A model generated the notes under the pieces. That model did not search any database. It saw only the letters and a program-made list of their open reading frames with translations, and was not told the origin of the DNA. A program made the translations under genes and the position numbers. From Prostheceraeus crozeri (lineage: Eukaryota > Platyhelminthes > Polycladida > Euryleptidae), in assembly GCA_907163375.1 (NCBI GenBank), contig CAJQUW010008587.1, positions 171,525 through 235,524 on the forward strand: a stretch of DNA of 64,000 nt, written 5' to 3'. The stretch's first letter is position 1, and each line of letters begins with the position of its first letter. This document shows positions 10,591 to 22,593 of the stretch, one piece after another.

Positions 10591-12106
10591 AACTTGGTTT
10601 GTTTCACTGCGACGCAAAAAATAATATTTTAGGAAAAATTTCAATCTATTGACTTTGAATTTGTATTTTAATCATTGATGATTAACCAAGGTCAATAGAT
10701 TGAAAATTTTTGCCTATTACTCTGGAAATACGTGAAGATCTGATTACAACATATTTGGAGCCCTGATTTACTCCGACCAAGATGGATTTGAGACTTGGTC
10801 AATTGATCCAAGCTTTGTGTCACTGATATGTTTGCGGCCATGGATCCCACAAAATGTACTCATGACTTTCAAGATGGTAGCATTGTTTAAAATTACACCT
10901 TGGAATACAATCCACTGAAAATATTGCGCGAACCATGCGCGTGAAACGTGACTGAAAAGTAAATAAAGTTTTGTTTCATTTCGGCTACACTATTGCTGTG
11001 CTTCGAACAGCCCTTTTTCAGTTCAGAACGGTAAATGTCAAATCACTTAAAATTAAACCTCAATGGCCTCGGTCTACTGAACGAAAGCCGAAATCAAAAC
11101 ATTTCTATTAATCCTCGGCTACTCTAATACTGACGTAAAGAATGTTGCTAAATATAGACACTTGAAAGATTTCTCAATCTGCAAAGAAAGTTTATCGTGG
11201 CAACGAAATAGAATTACGTCAAATAACCATTAATGTCCGAACGTGAATTAAATGCGATTGCCGGGTGTTCATCATTACCAAATCAAAAAGAGATTTATGA
11301 AGCAAACACTTTGCTTTATAAATAGCTCCGTAATCCTTCTGCAAATATTAGAAGAAAATTTGCTTGAAATGCGTGAAAATCTTTATATGACCGATGTAAG
11401 ACCATTGACACGACCTGTGAAGCCATCTATCACAGTTTTACCGTTTTGCGTAATTGCTCGATTGCGCAAGTAATCTACTGCTGCAGATGGGCCGCATCAA
11501 ATCATGAAGAAGTTTTGACAGCTTTAATCGACTAAGAACTAATAGGCAAATTTTGTTGACATTAGCTGCAATTCACGATAATAATTATTCATGGAACTAT
11601 TGAGCACTATATTTATGACTACCACTAAGATAATTGTAACAAGCTTTGTGATGACCTATTTATCAGAAACTACGAGCAATGCAACGATGATATTAAAAAG
11701 TTATTTGGTCTCTTTCTTCAGGAGACTTGATGACTCCAAATGCAATCATTGCCAGAACAGGTCAGAACCTTTGAAATCATTGGCATAAAGCAGTAGGCCC
11801 CTACTCATGTCGATAATGTGACCCTATCTTATTTTTGGTTTCATTTGTGCTTCATTAGAATGTACATGGAATGTTCATGGTAAGAAGGTTTTATTTGAAT
11901 TATGTGAACCGAAAATGAATCGAAATTGAACGCATATCGATTTTTATTCTTCTTACTTCTTCTTTCACGTGGGTAATCATTATTAGCATTAGAAAAGGAT
12001 TATTAGGATGATAATAAAGTTGATGGCAAGTCTCATCATACAGCTAAGTTGATTACTTTAGTTACAACACGAGTAGCATGAAATATGAATTTGATATTGA
12101 GAACAA
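10591..12106. other. Intergenic AT-rich stretch
   Basis: No gene seen. An imperfect inverted repeat of about 27 bases (around CAATCTATTGAC and GTCAATAGATTG) spans roughly 10632-10720. The frames here are short and low in coding character. Confidence 0.4.
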
Positions 12107-12866
12107 AATCCCGGGATCCCGGGATTCAACAAATTAATCAGGAAAGCCACACTAAGTACATGTAGACTACATATATATGCTACATTATATGGCGGTTTGT
12201 TACTGATGATTACAATTCTAGTTTAATTTAGAATAATCTTACTAAAGGAACTCAATCTAAGACCTGCAAGTGCGTTTTTTTGATCATCACAGAATTTCAC
12301 AGGAGCTGGATGGTAGATTGCATATGAGTTAACATATTGACAATTTTGATTTTGTCACTTTATACTTTCATGCTAAGTAATCTAGGGCTTACATGTAGCT
12401 AGGTCTTTTTGCGATCTTCCTGCAGATAGATTTAGGCTACAAGACATAATAAATTGTATAGCTATTACCATCAAGAACGATGTATGATTACGAATAGTAT
12501 ACGTGTATTTATGAATATGTTTATAACAATCAGCAAAATAACCATTACAGTACAATAGCACATCAAATTGAGAACCGCTATGAGAATTCTAACAAATTAA
12601 TCTAGATTTTTAGAAATTTTTGTTATGATTCTAACAAATCCAATTCAATACCCAAATATAGTCTCACAGATCAAACTGAAATGCGCTATGAAAACTTAGC
12701 AAAACAGACAAAATTTTAACAAAATAATCATCTAGTTTTTGATACAGAACATGTAATGGTATACAAAACAGACAATATAATCTGAAGAATTCTGAAATTA
12801 GGCCAATAAAATCATAATTTCAATTCCCGGGATCACGCACCCTCTAATCCCGGGATTGCAATCCCT
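12107..12866. mobile_element. Possible non-autonomous hAT-like element with CCCGGGAT ends
   Basis: A perfect 20-bp palindrome AATCCCGGGATCCCGGGATT lies at 12107-12126. A related GC-rich block lies at 12822-12866 (AATTCCCGGGATC, then TAATCCCGGGATTGCAATCC). AT-rich sequence of about 700 bases separates them. Such CCCGGGAT clusters at the edges of AT-rich segments suggest transposon ends, but I see no clear terminal inverted repeat or target duplication. Confidence 0.35.
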
Positions 12867-13782
12867 AATTAAGACCTATTCTTCGGTAAGAATCTTCCTA
12901 ATTCTCATTGATTTTGATATTTGACTATATACGAGTATCAGGGGGATATTTGCATGATGCTCACGATGATAGAATATGTGCAATTTTAAGTCATTTTCAT
13001 TATCAATGAAATTCATTTCGTTGACCAATGATCTCACTATCCATTAAGCTTATATCTGATTTTTCACCATTTTCGATGCATGAATGAATTTTTCGGAGAA
13101 TTGTGAAGGGTCAAAGAATTCATTAGAATGCGCATAGCTACGGGTGCAAACCATTTGACCATGCTGTGTCGTTTAAATATGCGAATTCGTGCATGCTTGT
13201 CTTTTATAAACTTGTCCTTATTCACATTTATGTGTCGATGCCTATGATTATCATTTTATGGAAATAAACACATTTCTATTTGTTGGCATCAGTGAAGCTC
13301 ATATAGACGACGCTTACTAGATAGACAACTTAGACATATCATCATAGGACTTACAGACATGAAAAGCAACATTATGCTGTGAACACGAATTACCAGACAG
13401 CAGTATCAGGCCTACTTGTTAGCCTACTTGTAGGGCAATGTAAGAGCTTCCACCCTTCTGAATCTTTCAACAAGTCTTTTACAATGGCCATCTTGTTTCG
13501 CTGTTTGGATTAAAAATTGTTTGGCACGTCGTACTATCATGCTCGATGGATCTATATAGCGCATCTAGGAGTAGATCTGCAATTTGAAAATACAATAGGA
13601 ATCATTTTGTTGCAGCCACCTGCAATTCTAAGGGATTTGTCAGTTTTTGATGCTGCGTTATATTGTATTTCAACTTAATTAATGATGCAAATGTTCAAGC
13701 GGGTACATTCGGGTGAGCATATTAGTTTTCCTTCGATTCGACGTATTCAGGAAGTTTGATCAACTACTGCAGTGCAGTCAAG

Positions 13783-13930
13783 GATTATCAAACATTGATT
13801 GAATTTCAATTAATTAATTGCTTAAAAATTTCAATTACGATCAACTGATTGCTGAGTAATTCAGTTTCAATTAATTGATTAGAAGCTTGAGAGAATTTAA
13901 ATTGCAAGCAAGTTTTGGTAATCCCTGGTC
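13783..13930. mobile_element. Short MITE-like element rich in CAATTAATTGATT
   Basis: The left end CAAGGATTATCAAAC and the reverse complement of the right end, CAGGGATTACCAAAAC, form an imperfect inverted repeat. The interior is built from AATTAATTGATT words. No convincing target duplication. Confidence 0.35.
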
Positions 13931-14226
13931 CGTAGCCGTCAGCAGCCCTTTACTGTCTGCATAGGCCTACGTGTACTACATAGTATGCATAACTCATACT
14001 TTACTTTCACTATAGGCCCTATATCCATTCAGCGTCGCATTCTCCACCGCTGCTGAGTTGGACGATATTTTTTCATGGAATATCTCTTGGTGCTGCACAT
14101 TATCTTAGTGCAGGCGTTAATTCACGATATACATGCATTATGGGTTCATGATACAAGTGTTACTACTATTAATTCCCTTGTTTGGTCTGATTTCAATTTC
14201 AACTAATTGATTGACATTGTTTTTAA

Positions 14227-14460
14227 TTTCAATTAATTGATTGCTCACTAATGCCACTTTCAATTAATTGATTGCTCACTAATGCCACTTTCAATTAATT
14301 GATTGCTCACTAATGCCACTTTTAATTAATTGATTGCTCACGAATGCCACTTTCAATTAATTGATTGCTCACTAATGCCACTTTCAATTAATTGATTGCT
14401 CACTAATGACACTTTCAATTAACTGATTGCTCACGAATGCCACTTTCAACTAACTGATTG
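14227..14460. repeat. 31-bp tandem repeat array, about 7.5 copies
   Basis: Units of 31 bases contain CAATTAATTGATTGCTCAC followed by TAATGCCACTTT. The central units are nearly identical. The flanking ones drift (AACTGATT, CACGAATG). A diverged half-unit precedes it near 14196. The units abut with no spacers. Each unit includes the palindrome CAATTAATTG. Confidence 0.9.
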
Positions 14461-16593
14461 AAAAATAGCAATTAAATTGCAATGAATTTTTGATTATACC
14501 TGTTTACCCTGCGACAAACATAATATAATCATCAAGATGCGCGTTTGTGATGGACATAGTATTTTTGTAGTAGTGGTCCGTGTTCAACGGAAATCTTTCT
14601 AAAAAATGTCTCGTACAGGATTGATACTTATGACCTTAGCAGAATCTTACAGGATCCTCAGCATTAATTCGTAGAGATATCATTACAATTCACCAACTGC
14701 GAGCCTCAGTCGTTAATTCATTAGTATTCATCGTTAAATAGTCAATTGTCACCAATTCACGGAATTTTACAGCGGCATCATGTGTTCCTGCTGATTATGC
14801 GTCATATTTCTTTAAATTTAAGATCATATGAGCAGCCTATTCAACTTGCATCAAAATTTGAAGGTCAGTGTCTGAATAAAGTGCATATGCGATATCCGGC
14901 CTTCGTCAGTTCTTGAGAGGCATGCGACGGAACTGGAGAATGAATCATTAAGCAGAAAACGACAAAATTGGATTAATTGAAATGAACAGGCAAGCTGATA
15001 AGACGACTTGACTGACGTGAAATGATAGAGAAATGTTTAAATGAAAACGGAAGAGATGCATAAGGAATGGGGCATCAGAAAATAATAACAAAGTCAAAAA
15101 ATAAGAACAAAGGGGAAAAAAGAAAAAAGCAAGAAGAAAATTAGAAAGTCACAAAGTTGTTGAAGTAAAAATGCGATCTTTCTGTACACATAGCGGGGCG
15201 CATCCATTTGATTGTTACACCCTCAGCGATGAAAAGTCTGTAAGATGAGTTACACTTTTTGATTTTTGAGAAGTCCTCGATGCTGGCCGATGTCCCATGG
15301 TTGCACTCTTGAAGATGTCGGGTGATGCTTGAGGCAGGAGGCTGTCTGGATCTTGGTCGTGATGTGCTTTTGACAGCGATTTGGAAAGGTGCTCGCTAAG
15401 GTTACTGTCACAGGAAAAGTCAAGGCGTCGTCCATCGGACATAAGGCATGAAATTATGCGGCTGATGAAATTGATTAGAATAAGCCGTCAGGCGTCAGCC
15501 GCGAGAACTTCTAAAAATAGAACAACATGAAGGGACGTCTACGGGAAGATATAGGAAGCTGTGATCTGCAGAGAGAAGCAATCAGAAAACAACCTTTGTT
15601 TACAATGTCGAACGAGGATGAGGATTAAGACAGTAGTCATAGCAAACGGCAAACAGTGAAAACTAGCGTTGACTGTATCGGAAATGGATTTCCATAGTGT
15701 GACTGCGGTAGGTGGAAGATGGACGGTGGAAGGTGGCCTTTTCCTGCGTGACAGCGATAGTGCGGAAGCACAAGCTTCTTTCACACTCTCCTATGCAAGC
15801 CTCTCCGTAGCCACAAGTGAATTTATACAATGTTGCTTTGAAAAGGAAGTGGAATTGGGTCTTTAGGCGTGGTTAGGACACATGTTGTTGCTTATTATGT
15901 TTGATTGTTGGCCGCAATACGGAAGTCGCATGATCTCTTTTCTCTCAGCTGTAGTGATTCTCTCATATGTCTTCGAATAACGGCGTAAGAGGATAGCCAT
16001 TTTTGATCAGGAAACTTTCCACTTTGGCAACTTCATCAATACATTCTGGTGATCAAATTTTGCGAACACGATAAAAAAGAGTGCGAACCAGCTTGGAGAT
16101 CAAGGTCACCCACCAGCAGTAAGGTGTCCAATGTCTGCTCAGTACTGTTTTAGGATTCCTCAGCCAATTATTCATTGTAGATATACGTCATCGAAAGAAG
16201 TCATAGTCACAAGTTGTCCTAAATCAATTGAAATAGTTCCTTCTTGGCTTTCACCCTAACATGTTGTGGGGAAAGTGGAAAGTAGTAGCGTGTCAGCAGA
16301 CTAATTTTTACAAATACGCTTCTATATTGAAGATTGTTGATTATTGTTTATTGAAAATTATTGCTGTCGGAAGTTGCTTGTTGTTGCTTGCTTAAGAGGA
16401 AACCACAGATTTTGCTTATATTTTTTTCAAATCGATGCAGCCATCAGTCTCAACCACTACTTTCGCACTTTTCATGTGTTGCTCAAAGATCAATCAACCA
16501 CGTCAACTTCTGTACGTTCTGCTGATTTAGAATTTTCAGATGTACTCGATAAGCAGAACTTCTGCGGGTTTTTTTGCTTTTAAATGCAAACCA
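14461..16593. other. Intergenic, no gene recognised
   Basis: AT-rich, with a purine-rich A-run segment around 15060-15160. Frames of 60-80 codons at 15215-15442, 15539-15784 and 16344-16583 show no recognised motif and are probably chance. Confidence 0.4.
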
Positions 16594-16695
16594 AAAACAT
16601 TTCAAAAACCCCGATAAGATCCACGTATCCGGAAATAAGGTATAAATCAAAAGTAATTGATTTCAGCGGATACAAATTGTATTAATGAATAAATT

Positions 16696-16727
16696 AACCA
16701 ATATTTCGCCTTACGGCTTTCTCAAGG
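16696..16727 (-). ncRNA. Hammerhead-ribozyme-like motif, inverted terminal repeat copy
   Basis: Reverse complement of the motif at 17636-17667. See that entry. Confidence 0.45.
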
Positions 16728-16805
16728 TTACAAAATAAAAGCAGAGATGAAGCATTTATATACAGAGCAAGATATGAGTTCACGACAAGTAGGAGAGAAG
16801 TGTTC

Positions 16806-17570
16806 TCAAACCTCGAAGTCAATGTGCAAGCCTTGACATCCATTCATTAATGCCCCGCTGTGACGATGAATGTACATAGCCTCCAGCGAGCACCTTTTCT
16901 GAGTGTTGTTCAAATTCTGATGTAGAACGGACCATGATATGCAGGGTGAGGGGCAACCTGCGTGATTGGTCTTAATGTGTTGGAAGACCGCACTGCTATC
17001 TTGAGTCAAATGTTCTTTCACTCTCGAACGGACACAGCGGGAAGACTCGCCTATATATATTGCATTGCATAATTTGCACGTAATTTTGTAAATTAAGTTC
17101 TTGGTATAGCATAATTTTCGTTTTTCACTGATAACGCACGTATCACAATCATCTTTGCAAAGTATGCGTTGTTTGGGTGGGTGAAATATTTTACGCAAAG
17201 ATTTCCCAGATTCAAAATGCAAAAATATATAGTCAGATAATGAAGATCGCTGTACCGTGTTAATCATTCTTCTTTTGGTAGCTTCGTCAACAAAAGGACA
17301 ACAACGAACGAAAATTCTCCCATCTTTGTTTTTCTGTTCCCCTTTGTGATTTTTATTTTTTTGAAGATATTGGTGTTGTATTTTTCGTAAATACCGATAT
17401 GGGTAACCATTGTTCATAAGCCGATTCAAAACAAGTTGTTCCGAATATATCCTTGCTTCTTCTGTTGTAGATCGAGCATCAGCTCTCCGTAATTCTCCGA
17501 GAATAATGGCTCTTTTGACGGACGTAGGAGAAGCAGAATCCCACGGGTATATTGAACCACTCTGTATATC
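16806..17570 (-). pseudogene. Penelope-like ORF 3' fragment: RT end plus GIY-YIG nuclease
   Basis: A 5'-truncated copy of the element ORF. The frame is open from the junction at 17570 to the stop at 16806. It starts in the RT C-terminus (NRLMNNGYPYRYLRKIQ), crosses the linker without a stop, and includes the GIY-YIG domain (IYKITCKLCNAIYIGESSR, then VRSRVKEHL) and a Cys-bearing linker (CKDDCDTCVISEKRKLCY). At the linker codon where the plus-strand copy has TAA, this copy has CAA. It therefore keeps the state expected of the parent element. Confidence 0.85.
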
Positions 17571-17702
17571 CTACTTGTCGTGAACTCATATCTTGCTCTG
17601 TATATAAATGCTTCATCTCTGCTTTTATTTTGTAACCTTGAGAAAGCCGTAAGGCGAAATATTGGTTAATTTATTCATTAATACAATTTGTATCCGCTGA
17701 AC
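17571..17702 (+). repeat. Penelope-like terminal repeat (pLTR), upstream copy
   Basis: About 132 bases, virtually identical to 20164-20295 and inverted at 16665-16795. It contains TATATAAATGC and the hammerhead-like motif. In Penelope-like elements this repeat carries the promoter and arises from tandem, partly overlapping units. Confidence 0.85.
17636..17667 (+). ncRNA. Hammerhead-ribozyme-like motif in the pLTR
   Basis: The core reads CTTGAGAA, then AGCC-GTAA-GGC (a stem II with tetraloop), then GAAA and ATTGGTT. This matches the layout CUGANGA - stem II - GAAA of the small type I hammerheads described in Penelope-like element terminal repeats. The first conserved box differs from consensus, so self-cleavage activity is uncertain. 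Identical copies lie at 20230-20261 and, inverted, at 16696-16727. Confidence 0.5.
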
Positions 17703-17737
17703 CAGTTACTTTTGATTTATACCTTATTTCTGGATAC

Positions 17738-19596
17738 GTGGATCTTATCGGGTTTTTTGAAATGTCTGCGGAATTCCGTAAAGCAGAGAAATTGGTAAAA
17801 TGTCAGAGCAACATAACATTTCTTCGACAATGTAGGAATAATGGAGTGATCCCTAATGGTCTGAGAGCAAAAAATGTTTCGGGGAATACCCTCAATTCAT
17901 ATGAGGCGGACATGTTAACGAAAAGACATAGCAAGCAATGGTTAAACCTCTGTATTAATTTAGGATACAAAAGGAGAGCCAAATTGCAAACCTACAATTT
18001 TCCTCTTTCGGAAAATGAAACACAGAATCTGCTTTATTTAAAAATTCAATTTATGCGTCTAAAGAAAAGAAACTGACTGTTCTGCTTAAGAAAAAGGACA
18101 CAAAAGTATCTAAAGACAATCATCAACCTTCAAATGGTTTTGTGGATTTAACTGATTCTGCCTTAACAATGGAGTCGAGAAGTTTACTCAATAAAGGACC
18201 TTCCTATATTCCCTGTGTCCCAGATACAAAAGAACTCTCCAGGATGGTTATGGAAAGCTGTGCATAAGTAGAAGTGGCCGCAACTAAGATGAAAAGACTT
18301 AATGTACCATCTGAATCTATTTCAGAGTTTAAAGGAGGTATGATTCACATACCCAAATCTCTCAATGTACCTAAATCTACTGCTATTTCTGATTTAAGAA
18401 GGGAAGTCAAAGAAAATGATGATATTCCTATATTACCTACAGATAAGACAAATCGTTTACTCGCTATGGAAAAATACCATTACAATCAAATATTGGAGAA
18501 TGAAACGATAAACAGTGGTAATTTCAAATTGATCAAACCAATACAGCCTTCTACCGCACAAGCGAGATTCAATAGAGAATTGAGCTTGATTGCAAATGGA
18601 TACAAATCTAAGTTTTCACATGTTTACTATGGGCTAATGGATCTGAGATGTTCTGAACCTCTTCCATGTTCTGCTTACGTCCTTCCTAAGGATCATAAAA
18701 ATGGTGAACTAACGGGAAGACCCATTGTTGCTGCACTTGATGGACCTGGTAACAAATTATCTAAATTTTTATCTTCAAAATTAAACAACCTATTACGATT
18801 TGTACCATGTCATATCAGAGATGGCGATTGTTTCGTTGAATGGGTCAATTCTATTCCTCCTGAGTTTCAAATTGGTGGATTTCCGTCACTTGATGTGACG
18901 AACCTATACGGTAACATTCCGCTACATGGAGATACAGATTTATTCACTGTATTGAGAGAATTTCTTGACCTTTATGGTGGATCTGATGATTTCTTGAAAA
19001 ACGTGGATGTGGAGGATATTATCGATCTGACGAAACTAGCTTTATTCTCAAATACAATTATTCATGATGATCAGCAATACAGCCAAATTAATGGATTGAC
19101 TATGGGGAATTCTATGGCCCCACAGTTGGCAATTATATATATGAATTTTATGGAAGAAAAAATACTGAGAGCCTACGATGGTGCGGTTATTTGGAAACGA
19201 TACTTTGACGATTGTTTTATCATATGGCTACCCCGTATTTGTGTTGATGACATCCTTCCTTTTGTTAATGGTTTTTCTGAACATATCAGATTCACTATGG
19301 AGTTGCCTAATAATTGTTTATTACCCTTTTTGGATACTGAAGTGTTTCGAGAAGATAACCGCTTCCAAACGAGGCTGTATATGAAAGATATACAGAGTGG
19401 TACAATATACCCGTGGGATTCTGCTTCTCCTACGTCCGTCAAAAGAGCCATTATTCTCGGAGAATTACGGAGAGCTGATGCTCGATCTACAACAGAAGAA
19501 GCAAGGATATATTCGGAACAACTTGTTTTGAATCGGCTTATGAACAATGGTTACCCATATCGGTATTTACGAAAAATACAACACCAATATCTTTAA
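17738..19596 (+). pseudogene. Penelope-like reverse transcriptase, broken into segments
   Basis: The N-terminal region is open from 17738 to about 18076 (SAEFRKAEKLVKCQSN). It then continues in a shifted frame to a stop near 18266 (including SLLNKGPSYIPC). The main RT part runs 18274-19596 with no internal stop. It contains DKTNRLLAMEKYHYN, the conserved YVLPKDHKNG, PSLDVTNLYGNIPL, GLTMGNSMAPQLAIIYMNF and the catalytic YFDD motif (KRYFDDCFIIWL). A CAA to TAA change ends it at 19596, and the same frame then continues as the GIY-YIG part. This frame would make cDNA by target-primed reverse transcription. At least one frameshift and two stops make this copy non-functional. Confidence 0.88.
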
Positions 19597-19689
19597 AAAA
19601 ATGAAAATCACAAAGGGGAACAGAAAAACAAAGATTGGAGAATTTTCGTTCGTTGTTGTCCTTTTGTTGACGAAGCTACCAAAAGAAGA

Positions 19690-20151
19690 ATGATTAACAC
19701 GGTACAGCGATCTTCATTATCTGACTATATATTTTTGCATTTTGAATCTGGGAAATCTTTGCGTAAAATATTTCACCCACCCAAACAACGCATACTTTGC
19801 AAAGATGATTGTGATACGTGCGTTATCAGTGAAAAACGAAAATTATGCTATACCAAGAACTTAATTTACAAAATTACGTGCAAATTATGCAATGCAATAT
19901 ATATAGGCGAGTCTTCCCGCTGTGTCCGTTCGAGAGTGAAAGAACATTTGACTCAAGATAGCAGTGCGGTCTTCCAACACATTAAGACCAATCACGCAGG
20001 TTGCCCCTCACCCTGCATATCATGGTCCGTTCTACATCAGAATTTGAACAACACTCAGAAAAGGTGCTCGCTGGAGGCTATGTACATTCATCGTCACAGC
20101 GGGGCATTAATGAATGGATGTCAAGGCTTGCACGTTGACTTCGAGGTTTGA
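19690..20151 (+). pseudogene. GIY-YIG endonuclease part of the Penelope-like ORF
   Basis: In frame with the RT after the stop at 19594-19596. It contains the zinc-binding-like linker (CKDDCDTCVISEKRKLCY), the GIY-YIG core (YKITCKLCNAIYIGESSR) and the following Arg/Glu helix (RSRVKEHLTQDSSAVFQHI). The domain would nick target DNA. It is nearly identical to the minus-strand copy at 16806-17429 apart from a handful of substitutions. Alone it would lack the RT, so I treat it as part of a broken gene. Confidence 0.85.
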
Positions 20152-20163
20152 GAACACTTCTCT

Positions 20164-20295
20164 CCTACTTGTCGTGAACTCATATCTTGCTCTGTATATA
20201 AATGCTTCATCTCTGCTTTTATTTTGTAACCTTGAGAAAGCCGTAAGGCGAAATATTGGTTAATTTATTCATTAATACAATTTGTATCCGCTGAA
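20164..20295 (+). repeat. Penelope-like terminal repeat (pLTR), downstream copy
   Basis: Direct repeat of 17571-17702, with a third hammerhead-like motif at 20230-20261. The element ends near 20313. Confidence 0.85.
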
Positions 20296-20313
20296 ATCAA
20301 TTACTTTTGATTT

Positions 20314-22585
20314 AAACCAAAGACAAATGTGAAAAGTGTTACAAATCGCAAAACCAACCGAAGACTGCCCGATTTGCGAAGACACCGACCGCCTGCGCAG
20401 CCTAAATCGTCAAAAATTGAGCAGGGCTTGACAAAAAGGTCGGCTGGGCTGACCCCAATGAAAGATGTTGCATTTTGCTCTACAAATGAATTCAGCAAAT
20501 GGCACTGTCTTCATTCGATGGTTGTTCTGATCAATTTTAATTGAAAGGTTTGGAAAAGTTGAGTATTGTTGCTATCATAGAATACGTATATTACGTGGAG
20601 CAGCAACTAAAGTAGAGTTGCTATCAATTAAATCCAAACATATTTAATGTTATAAAGGCTAGATAGGAAATAGACGTGTTTTTACCTTGTGTACAACGAG
20701 GCCAAAGAAAATCAGCTGATATTGCATTAATTTGAAAATATTTGTGAGCGAGCGACAATTATTTCTTTTAATTGCCTATTTTTAGTAATAGAACTAAAAC
20801 TCATTTTAGTAATAAATCAAGACATTCTTATATATGTCTAAAAACAACGTCCAAAGTGCAAGGGCCTAATCTAACATGCTACATTTTCAGATGTTTTTCA
20901 AATCGCAGTAGTAAATAAGAGTACTGCTGATGCCATTCTTTCAATTAGACCTTGTTGAATTGTTCTATGTTAGTTGATTATTAGATCTGAAGAACGCATA
21001 TGTTATATAAGAATACTGAAAACCAGACGCGATTGTCAAGCTTGGCAACAATCTAACGTGTAGACGCAATTTTGTGGCATGACATTATATGATACAACAG
21101 AAAAAATAAATATGAACTATCAGAAAATTTGATATGAAATTGGCTTTAGCAAATAAAAACAAACAGCATATGTGCATGTTATACAATGCACATTGACGAC
21201 ATCCTTGACATTGAAAGACATGCGATGATCGATTCCAGTTGGCCCTAAAATGCCCTCTGTTAATTATTTGCAATACATAGCTCCATATTGTAGTTTCTGC
21301 CTGGTGAATAACTCGAAGAGCGTTGTTGACATGGGTGAGCCCTATTAATAGCCAATTCCTCAGTGTAATATTCGGATTCTCACTGAAATTGTCAATAGTC
21401 ATGAATTCTACAGAGGGAATTGAGTGTTTATCAATTGATGCCCCATCAGTCCTCATGTGAATATTTTTTCTTCCACTTGGATTGATGCTACTGCATTCAA
21501 TTGCTGTATTACCGCTCTCATTTTCAACATTTTTTTCAGAGAAACTACTGAATGAATATTCTTCAAACTTACCTTATAACAACAGTGAATTATGCTTTTT
21601 ATCATATGCCATTTCTAAAGCTTTTTGCCGCATCGCACATCACACAGCCAACAAAACAGCAATTTCGCCCCATTGCCGTAATGCTCTTTTAACGATAAGG
21701 ACCGTATTGAAATGGGTTCAAATTTAGGCATCTATTTCTCATCTAGCCCTTTTAAACAATCAAATATCTTTGATAAAATCCTCAATGTGCATGCAGTTTC
21801 GATTTCATTAACATTAACTGCTGTTGTTACAACCCCACATGTGAGATTTGTAATTTTTACTGTTTTGGAAAAATCAGCACGGAATTGAATAGACTGGCAC
21901 AAAATACAGAAGGAATGACATTTTGCACATCCTTCGTGTCACATTAACTTGAAGAAGTATTATTTTTTAAAATCAACTTCCGTGGAAGTGACTATTTCTG
22001 CAAGACTCCGCCTTGTCAATAAGAGTATCGATACTTTCTTGCGTTTGATCATGTCACAAACTACCTGACACTGAACGAGATAATATTATAGTCAAAGACA
22101 ATGATCACAGCCACGTATACGCGTAAAAGGCCCGCATCAATATTCAGATAAAAAGAAAACTTAATTGACACACAAAAATTGCACCTAAGAAAATTGAATT
22201 AATTCAGATGCATGAGAGTGAAATCCAACGGAGCATTGTGAATCCAATCATAGGTAAATCAATTCTATGCAATGACTTTCATAGTCCGCAGAATGCATTC
22301 AACAAGTTAATAATTTGTACTTAACAGATCCATTTAGCCCGCTCGGAAAAAGCTATTGAGCAAATCGGCAAAGTAATCAATCCCGAAAATTAAGGCAAGA
22401 AGCAGAATAAGCTTCAATTATAATACCGTATTGAAATTTCCTTGATAATCAACTTAATTTCCTTTTAATTAAACCTTACGTGTAAATTTTTGTTCTATCT
22501 CATATCCAATAAGTTTCATTCTACTTATACATTATAATCTCAAGTAACAAATCACTAGTATGTTAACACAGGGATAATTTTCAGT
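20314..22585. other. Intergenic; one unidentified minus-strand frame
   Basis: AT-rich. Around 21085-21550 the minus strand has a longer open frame with protein-like content (DNFSENPNITLRNWLLIG, then QCQGCRQCALYNMH). I recognise no family, and I see no convincing splice sites or start. No repeats with clear ends were found. Confidence 0.3.
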
Positions 22586-22593
22586 AATTCATC

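Larger units (their letters stand above)
16594..20313 (+). mobile_element. Penelope-like retroelement with head-to-head partial copy
   Basis: A plus-strand element (from 17571) has RT and GIY-YIG endonuclease coding and identical terminal repeats at 17571-17702 and 20164-20295. A 5'-truncated minus-strand copy (16594-17570) is fused head-to-head to it. Flanking pseudo-LTRs and inverted partial units are known Penelope-like traits. The inverted copy covers the RT C-terminus, GIY-YIG, the terminal repeat and a short continuation into a following unit. Several lesions break the main ORF (see its entry). The two copies are very similar, so they inserted recently or in one event. Confidence 0.9.

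Noticed and set aside
14227-14460. Possible CRISPR array
   Set aside because: The 31-base units are contiguous without unique spacers, and the genome is animal-like.
21085-21550. Minus-strand exon of an unknown gene
   Set aside because: Protein-like words but no start, no family and no supported splice sites. Mentioned only in the gap description.
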